Below are positions 47,520-58,377 of a DNA stretch of 64,000 nucleotides, in pieces. Numbering within the stretch: position 1 is the first letter of the stretch; each line of letters opens with the position of its first letter. The DNA is taken from contig CM062196.1 in NCBI GenBank assembly GCA_031216445.1, positions 3,108,001 to 3,172,000 of the forward strand, given 5' to 3'. A program made the translations under genes and the position numbers. This stretch comes from Lateolabrax maculatus. Lineage: Eukaryota; Chordata; Actinopteri; Acropomatiformes; Lateolabracidae. The notes beneath the pieces are model-generated. The model ran no database searches and was not told where the DNA came from. It saw only the letters and a list, made by a program, of their open reading frames with translations.

Positions 47520-50500
47520 TTTTGTTGTTTTTTGTCGCTTTTTGTCGTTTTTGTTGTTTTTTGCCGCTTTTTATCGTGTTTTTTGTCCCTTATAGTGGCA
47601 TTTTTGTTGTTTTTTGCCGCTTTTTGTCGGTTTTTGTCGTTCTTTTGTCCCTTATAGTGGCGTTTTTGTCGCTTTTTGTCGTTTTTTGGTCCCTTATAGT
47701 GTCGTTTTTGTCGTTTTTTGACTTTTTTTTGTCCCTTATAGTGGCGTTTTTGTGTTTTTTTTGTCGCTTTTTGTCGTTTTTTTGTCCCTTATAGTGTCGT
47801 TTTTGTCGTTTTTTGTCCCTTATAGTGGCGTTTTTGTGGTTTTTTGTCGCTTTTTGTCGTTTTTTTGTCCCTTATAGTGTCGTTTTTGTCGTTTTTTGTT
47901 GTTTTTTGACTTGTTTTTGTCCCTTATAGTGTCGTTTTTGTGGTTTTTTGTCGCTTTTTGTCGTTTTTTTGTCCCTTATAGTGGCGTTTTTGTTGTTTTT
48001 TGTCGCTTTTTGTCGTTTTTTTGTCCCTTATAGTGTCGTTTTTGTCGTTTTTTGTCATTTTTTGTCCCTTATAGTGGCGTTTTTGTCGTTTTTTGTCGCT
48101 TTTTGTCGTTTTTTTGTCCCTTATAGTGTCGTTTTTGTCGTTTTTTGACGTTTTTTGTCGTTTTTTTGTCCCTTATAGTGGCGTTTTTGTGGTTTTTTGT
48201 CGTTTTTTGTCGGTTTTTTGTCCCTTATAGTGGCGTTTTTGTTGTTTTTTGTCGGTTTTTGTCGTTTTTGTTGTTTTTTGCCGCTTTTTATCGTGTTTTT
48301 TGTCCCTTATAGTGGCATTTTTGTTGTTTTTTGCCGCTTTTTGTCGGTTTTTGTCGTTCTTTTGTCCCTTATAGTGGCGTTTTTGTCGTTTTTTGTCGCT
48401 TTTTGTCGTTTTTTTGTCCCCTATAGTGTCGTTTTTGTCGTTTTTGTCGCTTTTTGAAGTTTTTTTGTCCTTTATAGTGTCGTTTTTGTCGCTTTTTGTC
48501 GCTTTTTGTCGTTTTTTTGTCCCTTATAGTGGCGTTTTTGTCGTTTTTTGTCGTTTTTTGAAGTTTTTTTGTCCCTTATAGTGGCGTTTTTGTCGTTTTT
48601 TGTCGCTTTTTGTCGTTTTTTTGTCCCTTATAGTGGCGTTTTTTGTCGTTTTTTGTCCCTTATAGTGTCGTTTTTGTGTTTTTTTGTCGCTTTTTGTCGT
48701 TTTTTTGTCCCTTATAGTGTCGTTTTTGTCGGTTTTTGTTGTTTTTTGTCCCTTATAGTGGCGTTTTTGTGGTTTTTTGTCGCTTTTTGTCGGTTTTTTG
48801 TCCCTTATAGTGGCGTTTTTGTTGTTTTTTGTTGCTTTTTGTCATTTTTGTTGTTTTTTGCCGCTTTTTGTCGGTTTTTTGTCCCTTATAGTGGCGTTTT
48901 TGTTGTTTTTTGTCGCTTTTTGTCGTTTTTTGTCTTTTTTTGTCGCTTATAGTGGTGCTTGTGTCATTATTTGTCGTTTTTTTGTCGCTTATAGTGTTGT
49001 TTTTGTTGTTTTTTGTTGCTTTTTGTCGTTTTTTGTCGCTTTTTGTCGTTTTTTTGTCCCTTATAGTGTCGTTTTTGTCGTTTTTTGACGTTTTTTGACG
49101 TTTTTTTGTCCCTTATAGTGGCGTTTTTGTTGTTTTTTGTCGGTTTTTTGTCCCTTATAGTGGCGTTTTTGTGGTTTTTTTTCGCTTTTTGTCGGTTTTT
49201 TGTCCCTTATAGTGGCGTTTTTGTTGTTTTTTGTCGGTTTTTTGTCGTTTTTTTGTCCCTTATAGTGGCGTTTTTGTCGTTTTTTGTCGCTTTTTGTCGG
49301 TTTTTTGTCCCTTATAGTGGCGTTTTTGTTGTTTTTTGTCGCTTTTTGTCGTTTTTTTGTCCCTTATAGTGTCGTTTTTGTCATTTTTTGTCGTTTTTTG
49401 TCCCTTATAGTGGCGTTTTTGTCGTTTTTTGTCGCTTTTTGTCGTTTTTTTGTCCCTTATAGTGGCGTTTTTGTCGTTTTTTGACGTTTTTTGACGTTTT
49501 TTTGTCCCTTATAGTGGCGTTTTTGTGGTTTTTTGTCGTTTGTTGTCGGTTTTTTGTCCCTTATTGTGGCGTTTTTGTTGTTTTTTGTCGCTTTTTGTCG
49601 TTTTTGTTGTTTTTTGCCGCTTTTTATCGTGTTTTTTGTCCCTTATAGTGGCATTTTTGTTGTTTTTTGCCGCTTTTTGTCGGTTTTTGTCGTTCTTTTG
49701 TCCCTTATAGTGGCGTTTTTGTCGCTTTTTGTCGTTTTTTTGTCCCTTATAGTGTCGTTTTTGTCGTTTTTTGACTTTTTTTTGTCCCTTATAGTGGCGT
49801 TTTTGTGGTTTTTTGTCGCTTTTTGTCGTTTTTTTGTCCCTTATAGTGTCGTTTTTGTCGTTTTTTGTCTCTTATAGTGGCGTTTTTGTGGTTTTTTGTC
49901 GCTTTTTGTCGTTTTTTTGTCCCTTATAGTGTCGTTTTTGTCGTTTTTTGTTGTTTTTTGACTTTTTTTTGTCCCTTATAGTGTCGTTTTTGTCGTTTTT
50001 TGTCGTTTTTTGTCCCTTATAGTGGCGTTTTTGTCGTTTTTTGTCGCTTTTTGTCGTTTTTTTGTCCCTTATAGTGGCGTTTTTGTCGTTTTTTGACGTT
50101 TTTTGTCGTTTTTTTGTCCCTTATAGTGGCGTTTTTATGGTTTTTTGTCGTTTTTTGTCGTTTTTTTGTCCCTTATAGTGGCGTTTTTGTTGTTTTTTGT
50201 CGCTTTTTGTCGTTTTTTTGTCCCTTATAGTGGCGTTTTTGTCGTTTTTTGTCTCTTATAGTGTCGTTTTTGTGGTTTTTTGTCGCTTTTTGTCGTTTTT
50301 TTGTCCCTTATAGTGTCGTTTTTGTCGGTTTTTGTTGTTTTTTGTCCCTTATAGTGGCGTTTTTGTGGTTTTTTGTCGCTTTTTGTCGTTTTTTTGTCCC
50401 TTATAGTGGCGTTTTTGTTGTTTTTTGTTGCTTTTTGTCGTTTTTGTTGTTTTTTGCCGCTTTTTATCGTGTTTTTTGTCCCTTATAGTGGCATTTTTGT

Positions 50501-51040
50501 TGTTTTTTGCCGCTTTTTGTCGTTTTTTGTCGTTCTGTTATCCCTTATAGTGGCGTTTTTGTCGTTTTTTGTCGTTTTTTTGTCCCTTATAGTGTCGTTT
50601 TTGTCGTTTTTTGTCGCTTTTTGTCGTTTTTTTGTCCCTTATAGTGTCGTTTTTGTGGTTTTTTGTCGCTTTTTGTCGTTTTTTTGTCCCTTATAGTGTC
50701 GTTTTTGTCGTTTTTTGTTGTTTTTTGACGTTTTTTTGTCCTTTATAGTGGCGTTTTTGTGGTTTTTTGTCGCTTTTTGTCGGTTTTTTGTCCCTTATAG
50801 TGGCGTTTTTGTTGTTTTTTGTCGCTTTTTGTCGTTTTTTGTCTTTTTTTGTCGCTTATAGTGGCGCTTGTGTCATTTTTTGTCGTTTTTTTTGTCGCTT
50901 ATAGTGTTGTTTTTGTTGTTTTTTGTTGCTTTTTGTCGTTTTTTTGTCCCTTATAGTGGCGTTTTTGTTGTTTTTTGTTGCTTTTTGTCGTTTTTGTTGT
51001 TTTTTGCCGCTTTTTATCGTGTTTTTTGTCCCTTATAGTG
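47520..51040 (+). repeat. Higher-order repeat marked by a TTTTTATCGTG variant
   Basis: A distinctive run of variants (GCCGCTTTTTATCGTG, then GTCCCTTATAGTGGCATTTT, then GCCGC words) occurs five times. The ATCGTG word lies at 47573, 48290, 49626, 50466 and 51016, so spacings are 717, 1336, 840 and 550 bp. This shows that blocks of several units were copied together and then changed length. Confidence 0.8.
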
Positions 51041-51962
51041 GCATTTTTGTTGTTTTTTGCCGCTTTTTGTCGTTTTTTGTCGTTCTTTTGTCCCTTATAG
51101 TGGCGTTTTTGTCGTTTTTTGTCGCTTTTTGTCGTTTTTTTGTCCCTTATAGTGTCATTTTTGTCGTTTTTTGACTTTTTTTTGTCCCTTATAGTGGCGT
51201 TTTTGTGGTTTTTTGTCGCTTTTTGTCGTTTTTTGGTCCCTTATAGTGTCGTTTTTGTCGTTTTTTGTCGCTTTTTGTCGTTTTTTGGTCCCTTATAGTG
51301 TCGTTTTTGTCGTTTTTTGTCGTTTTTTGTCCCTTATAGTGGCGTTTTTGTGGTTTTTTGTCGCTTTTTGTCGTTTTTTTGTCCCTTATAGTGTCGTTTT
51401 TGTCGTTTTTTGTTGTTTTTTGACGTTTTTTTGTCCTTTATAGTGGCGTTTTTGTGGTTTTTTGTCGCTTTTTGTCGTTTTTTTGTCCCTTATAGTGGCG
51501 TTTTTGTTGTTTTTTGTCGCTTTTTGTCGTGTTTTCTGTCACTTATAGTGTCGTTTTTGTTGTTTTTTTTCGTTTTTTGTCGTTTTTTTGCCCTTTATAG
51601 TGGCGTTTTTGTTGTTTTTTGTCATTTTTTGTCTTTTTTTGTCGCTTATAGTGTCGTTTTTGTTGTTTTTTTCGCTTTTTGTCGTTCTTTTGTCCCTTAT
51701 AGTGGCGTTTTTGTTGTTTTTTGTCGCTTTTTGTCGTTTTTTGTCGCTTATAGTGGCGTTTTTGTCGTTTTTTGACGTTTTATTGTCCCTTATAGTGGCG
51801 TTTTTGTTTTTTTTTGTCGCTTTTTGTCGTTTTTTGTCCCTTATAGTGGCGTTTGTGTCATTTTTTGTAGTTTTTTCTCGTTTTTTGTCTTTTTTTGTCG
51901 CTTTTAGTGTCGTTTTTGTTGTTTTTTGTCGCTTTTTGACGTTTTTTTGTCCCTTATAGTGG

Positions 51963-53105
51963 CGTTTTTGTTGTTTTTTGACGTTTTTTTGTCCCTTATA
52001 GTGGCGTTTTTGTTGTTTTTTGTCGCTTTTTGTCGTTTTTTGTCTTTTTTTGTCGCTTATAGTGGCGTTTGTGGTCATTTGTTGTCGTTTTTTTGTCTTT
52101 TTTTCGCTTATAGTGGCGTTTTTGTTGTTTTTTGTCGCTTTTTGTCGTTTTTTGTCCCTTATAGTGGCGTTTTTGTCGTTTTTTGTCGCTTTTTGACGTT
52201 TTTTTGTCCCTTATAGTGGCGTTTTTGTCGTTTTTTGTCGCTTTCTGACGTTTTTTTGTCCCTTATAGTGGCGTTTTTGTTGTTTTTTGTCGCTTTTTGT
52301 CGCTTTTTGTCCTTTATAGTGGCGTTTTTGTTGTTTTTTGTCGCTTTTTGTCGTTTTTGTTGTTTTTTGCCGCTTTTTGTCGTTTTTTGTCGTTCTTTTG
52401 TCCCTTATAGTGGCGTTTTTGTTGTTTTTTGTCTCTTTTTGTCGCTTTTTGTCGTGTTTTTTGTCCCTTATAGTTGCGTTTTTGTTGTTTTTTGTCGCTT
52501 TTTGACGTTTTTTTGTCCCTTATAGTGGCGTTTTTGTTGTTTTTTGTCGCTTTTTGTCGTTTTTTTGTCCCTTATAGTGTCCTTTTTGTTGTTTTTTGTC
52601 GTTTTTTGACGTTTCTTTGTCCCTTATAGTGGCGTTTTTGTTGTTTTTTGTCATTTTTGACGTTTTTTTGTCCCTTATAGTGGCGTTTTTGTTGTTGTTT
52701 ATGTCGTTTTTGACGTTTTTTTTGTCCCTTATAGTGTCGTTTTTGTTGTTTTTTGTCGTTTTTGATGTTTTTTGTCGCTTTTGTTGTTTATAGTGTCGTT
52801 TTTTGTTGTTTATAGTGTTGTTTTTTGTTGTTTTTGTCGTTTTTTGTTGTTTATAGTGTCGTTTTTGTTGTTTTTTGTCGTTTTTGTTGTTTATAGTGTC
52901 GTTTTTTTTGTTTTTGTCGTTTTTTGTTGTTTATAGTGTCGTTTTCTGTTGTTTTTGTCGTTTTTTGTTTTTTATAGTGTCGTTTTTGTTGTTTTTTTGT
53001 CGTTTTTGTTGTTTATGGTGTCGTTTTTTGTTGTTTATAGTGTCGTTTTTTTTGTTTTTTGTCGTTTTTTGATGTTTTTTGTTGTTTATAGTGTCGTTTT
53101 TTGTT
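51963..53105 (+). repeat. 1,133-bp tandem duplication inside the array, copy 1
   Basis: The block repeats with offset 1133 as 53096-54238. It includes unusual landmarks such as GGTCATTTGTTGTC, TTTTTTTCGCTTATAG and GCTTTCTGACG. The copies looked identical by eye apart from a one-base T-run difference at the left edge and one substitution (T at 52317, A at 53450). Confidence 0.9.
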
Positions 53106-54238
53106 GTTTTTTGACGTTTTTTTGTCCCTTATAGTGGCGTTTTTGTTGTTTTTTGTCGCTTTTTGTCGTTTTTTGTCTTTTTTTGTCGCTTATAGTGGCG
53201 TTTGTGGTCATTTGTTGTCGTTTTTTTGTCTTTTTTTCGCTTATAGTGGCGTTTTTGTTGTTTTTTGTCGCTTTTTGTCGTTTTTTGTCCCTTATAGTGG
53301 CGTTTTTGTCGTTTTTTGTCGCTTTTTGACGTTTTTTTGTCCCTTATAGTGGCGTTTTTGTCGTTTTTTGTCGCTTTCTGACGTTTTTTTGTCCCTTATA
53401 GTGGCGTTTTTGTTGTTTTTTGTCGCTTTTTGTCGCTTTTTGTCCTTTAAAGTGGCGTTTTTGTTGTTTTTTGTCGCTTTTTGTCGTTTTTGTTGTTTTT
53501 TGCCGCTTTTTGTCGTTTTTTGTCGTTCTTTTGTCCCTTATAGTGGCGTTTTTGTTGTTTTTTGTCTCTTTTTGTCGCTTTTTGTCGTGTTTTTTGTCCC
53601 TTATAGTTGCGTTTTTGTTGTTTTTTGTCGCTTTTTGACGTTTTTTTGTCCCTTATAGTGGCGTTTTTGTTGTTTTTTGTCGCTTTTTGTCGTTTTTTTG
53701 TCCCTTATAGTGTCCTTTTTGTTGTTTTTTGTCGTTTTTTGACGTTTCTTTGTCCCTTATAGTGGCGTTTTTGTTGTTTTTTGTCATTTTTGACGTTTTT
53801 TTGTCCCTTATAGTGGCGTTTTTGTTGTTGTTTATGTCGTTTTTGACGTTTTTTTTGTCCCTTATAGTGTCGTTTTTGTTGTTTTTTGTCGTTTTTGATG
53901 TTTTTTGTCGCTTTTGTTGTTTATAGTGTCGTTTTTTGTTGTTTATAGTGTTGTTTTTTGTTGTTTTTGTCGTTTTTTGTTGTTTATAGTGTCGTTTTTG
54001 TTGTTTTTTGTCGTTTTTGTTGTTTATAGTGTCGTTTTTTTTGTTTTTGTCGTTTTTTGTTGTTTATAGTGTCGTTTTCTGTTGTTTTTGTCGTTTTTTG
54101 TTTTTTATAGTGTCGTTTTTGTTGTTTTTTTGTCGTTTTTGTTGTTTATGGTGTCGTTTTTTGTTGTTTATAGTGTCGTTTTTTTTGTTTTTTGTCGTTT
54201 TTTGATGTTTTTTGTTGTTTATAGTGTCGTTTTTTGTT
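53096..54238 (+). repeat. 1,133-bp tandem duplication inside the array, copy 2
   Basis: Second copy of 51963-53105. It is followed by further TTGTTTATAGTG-type units and then the GT run and segment B copy 2. Confidence 0.9.
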
Positions 54239-54456
54239 GTTTTTTGTTGTTTATAGTGTCGTTTTTGTTGTTTATAGTGTCGTTTTTTGTTGTTTTTGTC
54301 GTGTTTGTTGTTTATAGTGTCGTTTTTTTTGTTTTTTGTCGTTTTTGTTGTTTATAGTGTCGTTTTTGTTGTTTATAGTGTCGGTTTTTTTTGTTTTTTG
54401 TCGTTTTTGTTGTTTATAGTGTCGTTTTTGTCGTTTTTGTGTGTGTGTGTGTGTGT

Positions 54457-54563
54457 CACAGGCTGCAGTCAGTGGTTGCCATGGTGATGGCCACAGCACT
54501 TTTCCCCTGTTTCTCCCTCCTCAACTTTCTGGTCTCAGTTAACATTGCAGTATATGCAGCTCT
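54457..54563. repeat. Cassette segment B, copy 2
   Basis: Same sequence and orientation as 45591-45698. Together with segment A at 45808-45900 it brackets the array, so the array occupies the interior of a second A-to-B cassette. Confidence 0.95.
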
Positions 54564-54589
54564 TGGCTGGAACAACTCTCCAGTCTGTC

Positions 54590-55190
54590 AGAGTGATTGG
54601 GGTGAGTGGACTTGGGTTCTCCACTGTCTTGAGAGCATCAACCTCAAAGTTGTTCATTCCGTACGAGGACACCTGTAGGCTGACTCATCCCCACCAGAGC
54701 TGAGCCCAGTGACGGTGGTGTCGTCCGCAAACTTCAGGAGCTTGACAGACTGGAGACTGTCCACAGTGCAGCAGTGCAGCTGTTGGTGTACAGGGAGAAG
54801 GGTAGAGGGGAAAGAACGCAACCTTGAGGGGAACCGGTGCTGATGGTCTGGGAGTCAGAGACATGTTTCCACAGCTTCACGTGCCGCCACCTGCAGGTGG
54901 AGTCAGGCACGCTCAGCTGGGAGAGCTTGTCCTGCAGCAGAGCCGGGATGATGGTGTTGAAGGCAGAGCTGAAATCCACAAAACAGGATCCTGGCGTACG
55001 ATTCTGCAGAGTCCAGATGCTGGAGGATGAAGTGGAGGGCCAATTTGACTGCATCGCCTACAGACCTGTTGGTTCTGTAGGTGAACTGCAGGGGGTCCAG
55101 CAGTGCGTCTGTGATGGATTTCAGGTGTGAAAGCTTGAACCTCGGGTTAAGGTAGGGTTTTTTTAAATGATCTACTTTACAGACCAAAAT
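54590..55190 (-). mobile_element. Decayed L2/CR1-type LINE, reverse transcriptase fragment
   Basis: The minus strand encodes, across at least two frames, LDPLQFTYRTNRSVGDAV, then DFSSAFNTIIPALLQDKL, then ISTGSPQGCVLSPL, then the catalytic LLKFADDTTVTGL. This is the finger-to-palm order of non-LTR reverse transcriptases common in fish. Several changes break it: frameshifts; TCRW joined directly to RHVKL, where the family has about ten residues between; and the FADD part joined to ALKTVE with sequence missing. There is no endonuclease domain and no 3' tail here. It cannot be active. Confidence 0.85.
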
Positions 55191-58100
55191 CTAAAGTAAC
55201 TGGGGTTCCTGCAGTGGCCCAAAGATTACAATATTAAATAAACATTAGTAACATTATTAAATAATCATTATGATTAATGACATAACCAATAACCATTTTA
55301 TTTTTTTCTCAAAGTCTTTTGTCTTCTGTCAATCCAAACAAACAAAGAGTTCAAAGCTGCTCACGTTTCTGCTTCTGTCTTTTTGGTCTGAATGAGCTAA
55401 CTAAAGAATATCTGAATAAGTGCATATACTGTACAGGGTTTCCCACACATATTTTAAAGTACTAAAACATTTCTTTACCTTTAAAGAGTTGTTATATTTC
55501 TTAAAATATTAAGAATAATAAACAGAGAATCCCCACTTTTTGCAGTATGCCGGGCAATTCCAAGAAATTTACTGACAGCATTCAGATGACAAAGAAACAA
55601 CAAAAAATAATGTCAGCAGAAAGCAGCTTTATAGTGAACAGAATATTTTGTTTGGCATAACCGTGTCCTTCCTGCACCGACTGGCCTGGCAGCCATTTAG
55701 TCCTGTTGACTCTTTATTCGCATACTCAAACATTTGCATTTGAACTTCTGCCTGCAAAGTCAAGGGATGTAAAAGCCGAATAAAGACTGTTTTTACATTT
55801 TCTAAACCACAGCAGCAGTGAAATGTGAGTCTCTACTGGCTCTGGATTAAGCAAAAACACTTGTAGTTGACATTTTGTACATCTAATAGCGTGTGAAATT
55901 ATGTGTGAACCCAAACAGTGAAGAGGAGGTCCCAAATGCCTCAAATACAACTGAAGAATTCCTTTCCAAAATAAGTCCAGTATCATCAAGCATCACATCT
56001 GCTGGTTTCACATCATATCCTCCTCTCTTATAGATGCATGTTTGTGGGCATGCATTGTTCAAATCCACACACCCTTATCTCTAATATTAGTGAAGATCCA
56101 AAGGTTTCTATCAAAGAAAAACAAATATGTCAGCTCATGCCAATCAAGCAAACTGCAAGTATTATATCTTCAATTACATGCGGTAAGAACCAAATACAGA
56201 ATATACTGCACATGATACTCACAAAAATGTGTTTGTCTAACTTTATTTTGGGGGAAATTTAGGAGGAAAATCTGGGTTTGTGTGGCTACATTTGTTATAG
56301 AATTGACCTGTATGCCAAAATAAATACAATTTCAGGAGCAGAAGTTCATATCGACTCTCACAGAGGAATTAATTTCACATCACTTCAGATATTATCTTAA
56401 CAGGAGCGATCAAACACTCTCAGCTGCTCCTAATCTCTTATTATTCTTGTACATTTGAGAATGTACGACATCTGCTCCAGCTGAGCGTCAGTAGCGTTGT
56501 GAAAGCACTATCTCACTGCTCGACTTCCCAGAGTGCACAGCGTGATGGGAGGTGTGATTTCATTGCAGTCTAAAGTAAACATCATCATATAAAAAAGGAA
56601 AAAGACAAGTGCCTGGGGTCCTGAGAAGCACAGCGGTCTGCTCATCCAGCCTGCCTGATCAAAAGGGAACAACACACAGCTCTGTTACAGCTCAAGGCTC
56701 TTCTTCTTCTCTTCTCTTGTTTGGACGGCAGGTGTCTCGCTGTGTGTTTCGAGGTATTTGAGTCCCACTGCTGTGCAGAAACCTCCATCCCTAACACATG
56801 TGTTGTGTGTGTGTGTGTGTGTGTGTGTGGGAACACTAAAGAGTGCAGAGTTCAACTGAGAGAACAAGAGATGATCACTCTCATAGTGCAGCTGGCAGTT
56901 AACCCAGTAGTAACCCTTTTGTTCGTCAAGAAGATTCAAGTTAAATTTAACCCTCGGCACTCACCCACTCCTTCTGAAGAGCAAACAAACAAACAGTGAA
57001 AGCAAGCAAAAACCAAGTTTCTCAAACGAGTCAGTAAGCAACTCAAAGAAAAATTGCTTCCCTTCTTCTTTTCTTTGTGCAAAACTCCCACAAATCTGCA
57101 GTTCAAATCTGACACACCCTGAAAAAATCCACAGCTGCATTGGCCGGCTAAAAACCACACTGTGAAAATAGTCCAACACAAGAAAATGTCCTGCATTCAA
57201 AACCTTACTTAAGTAAAAGTATGTAAGTGTTATCAGCAAAGTTTACTTGACTGGGCACGAAGGGCATGAAACATCTTTATCTGAAAAGCAACTAAAGCTG
57301 CCGGACACATGTAGTGCAGTAAAAAGTAAAATGTTTTGCTTATTTGCCTCTAAAGTTGCATAAAATTGAAATGTGTGTTCAGTGACATCCGTCTTAAGGT
57401 TTGAAAGTGCCCAAATGGTGAATATCCTTTCATCATGCTCCTTATTCCGTTGCTGAACAGAAAGAATGTGTCTCCCTGTGTTTTACTGAAACTTCCAACA
57501 GATATAAACAGGTCTTGGAGATTTAATTGAGATGAAGTTGAATTTTGGTTGGAGCTGGAGTTCCTCTTCTCTCCCTGTTCCCAGAGCTCCTTACTTACTT
57601 CAAAGGTTTGATTTACACTGATAACATGAAGCTCATTCTGGGACAGATATTTGATATTTTGATATATGTGAAAGGTTCCCAGTGTAGATGGAAATACTGT
57701 ATGTGCTTTATGTGACAGTAGAAACACAGAACACCATTCTTTTGTTTTTTTGTATAGTGAAAAAAGTTATATTTCTCAGTGGGAAGCTGCCTGCTGCTTC
57801 AGCGTATCAAGTGACAAGAAATGCCCTCATACTTCTCTCCAAGATTTTCTGCTTTGACCCACATTAGTTGTCTTCTCTTTCTTAAACTCTCCCAAACAGG
57901 CAACAACCCCCCTCTGTGAGAGGTGTTTGATTTCTGAACGATACTGAGGGCAACATAGTTGGATCTCAGTTGTTAAATGAGGTTTGGAAAGGCTCCACAG
58001 TTAGTATTTTCTCTTTGTGCTTCCAATTAATGCATATGTTTATTATGCAATTACATAATTAAAGGAAGTCTTATTATTGCCTATCGAGCATGATTTCCAA

Positions 58101-58370
58101 ATATTTGTTTTCCTCCTTTAGCAATTTATGCTTACAGATTTGAACTTTTTTTCTTTTCTTTAATGCCTCTGTATAATGCTGATTTGAGAGTGTGGACACA
58201 AATATGAAACATGAGCTCCCTAATATACACTTTAAAATGTGACTAGGCCTACATATTTACAATCTCAGTATGCATGTACACCTTTTTGTCTATATTTACA
58301 AAACTCAGTATGACTTTCATGCAAATGTTCACACAAAGTCCACACAAAATGCTGCAAATGTTTTCTAGTG
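55191..58370. other. Intergenic region between the LINE fragment and MYLK4
   Basis: AT-rich DNA with a (TG)n tract at 56804-56829 and no recognised gene. A 125-codon minus-strand open frame at 57350-57727 has normal-looking composition but matches nothing I know, and no intron or promoter evidence supports it. It could also be distal 3' UTR of MYLK4. Confidence 0.6.
56804..56829. repeat. (TG)n microsatellite
   Basis: About 12 TG units with one TT break. Confidence 0.9.
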
Positions 58371-58377
58371 TGCTTTG

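Larger units (their letters stand above)
46335..54438 (+). repeat. 8.1-kb satellite-like T-rich tandem array
   Basis: The basic word is GTCG or GTTG or GTCGC plus five to seven T, about 10 bp. Every two to five words a punctuation block occurs: GTCCCTTATAGTGGCG in the centre, or GTTGTTTATAGTGTCG near the ends (46335-46690 and 52770-54430). A typical central unit is 52 bp: 21 + 10 + 10 + 11. There is virtually no A on the plus strand outside TTATAG. Phe/Val/Leu/Cys-rich open frames of up to about 138 codons run through it on the plus strand only because units rarely contain stops; no start context, splice signal or family supports coding. No match to a named satellite is known to me. Confidence 0.95.

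Noticed and set aside
46335..54438. Regularly spaced repeats reminiscent of a CRISPR array
   Set aside because: No unique spacers, no cas genes, a eukaryotic host with spliced genes; it is a simple satellite-type array.
45701..54499. Dozens of open frames in the array on both strands (Phe/Val/Leu/Cys-rich on plus, Lys/Gln/Asn-rich on minus), up to 179 codons
   Set aside because: They are translations of the tandem repeat, shift frame with each unit-length change, match no protein family and have no promoter, splice or stop logic.
54590..55190. A functional reverse transcriptase gene
   Set aside because: Frameshifts, internal deletions and missing endonuclease show it is a dead LINE fragment.
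57350..57727. 125-codon minus-strand open frame downstream of MYLK4
   Set aside because: Normal-looking composition but no recognisable domain; could be intergenic or distal 3' UTR. Left as a note in the intergenic entry.
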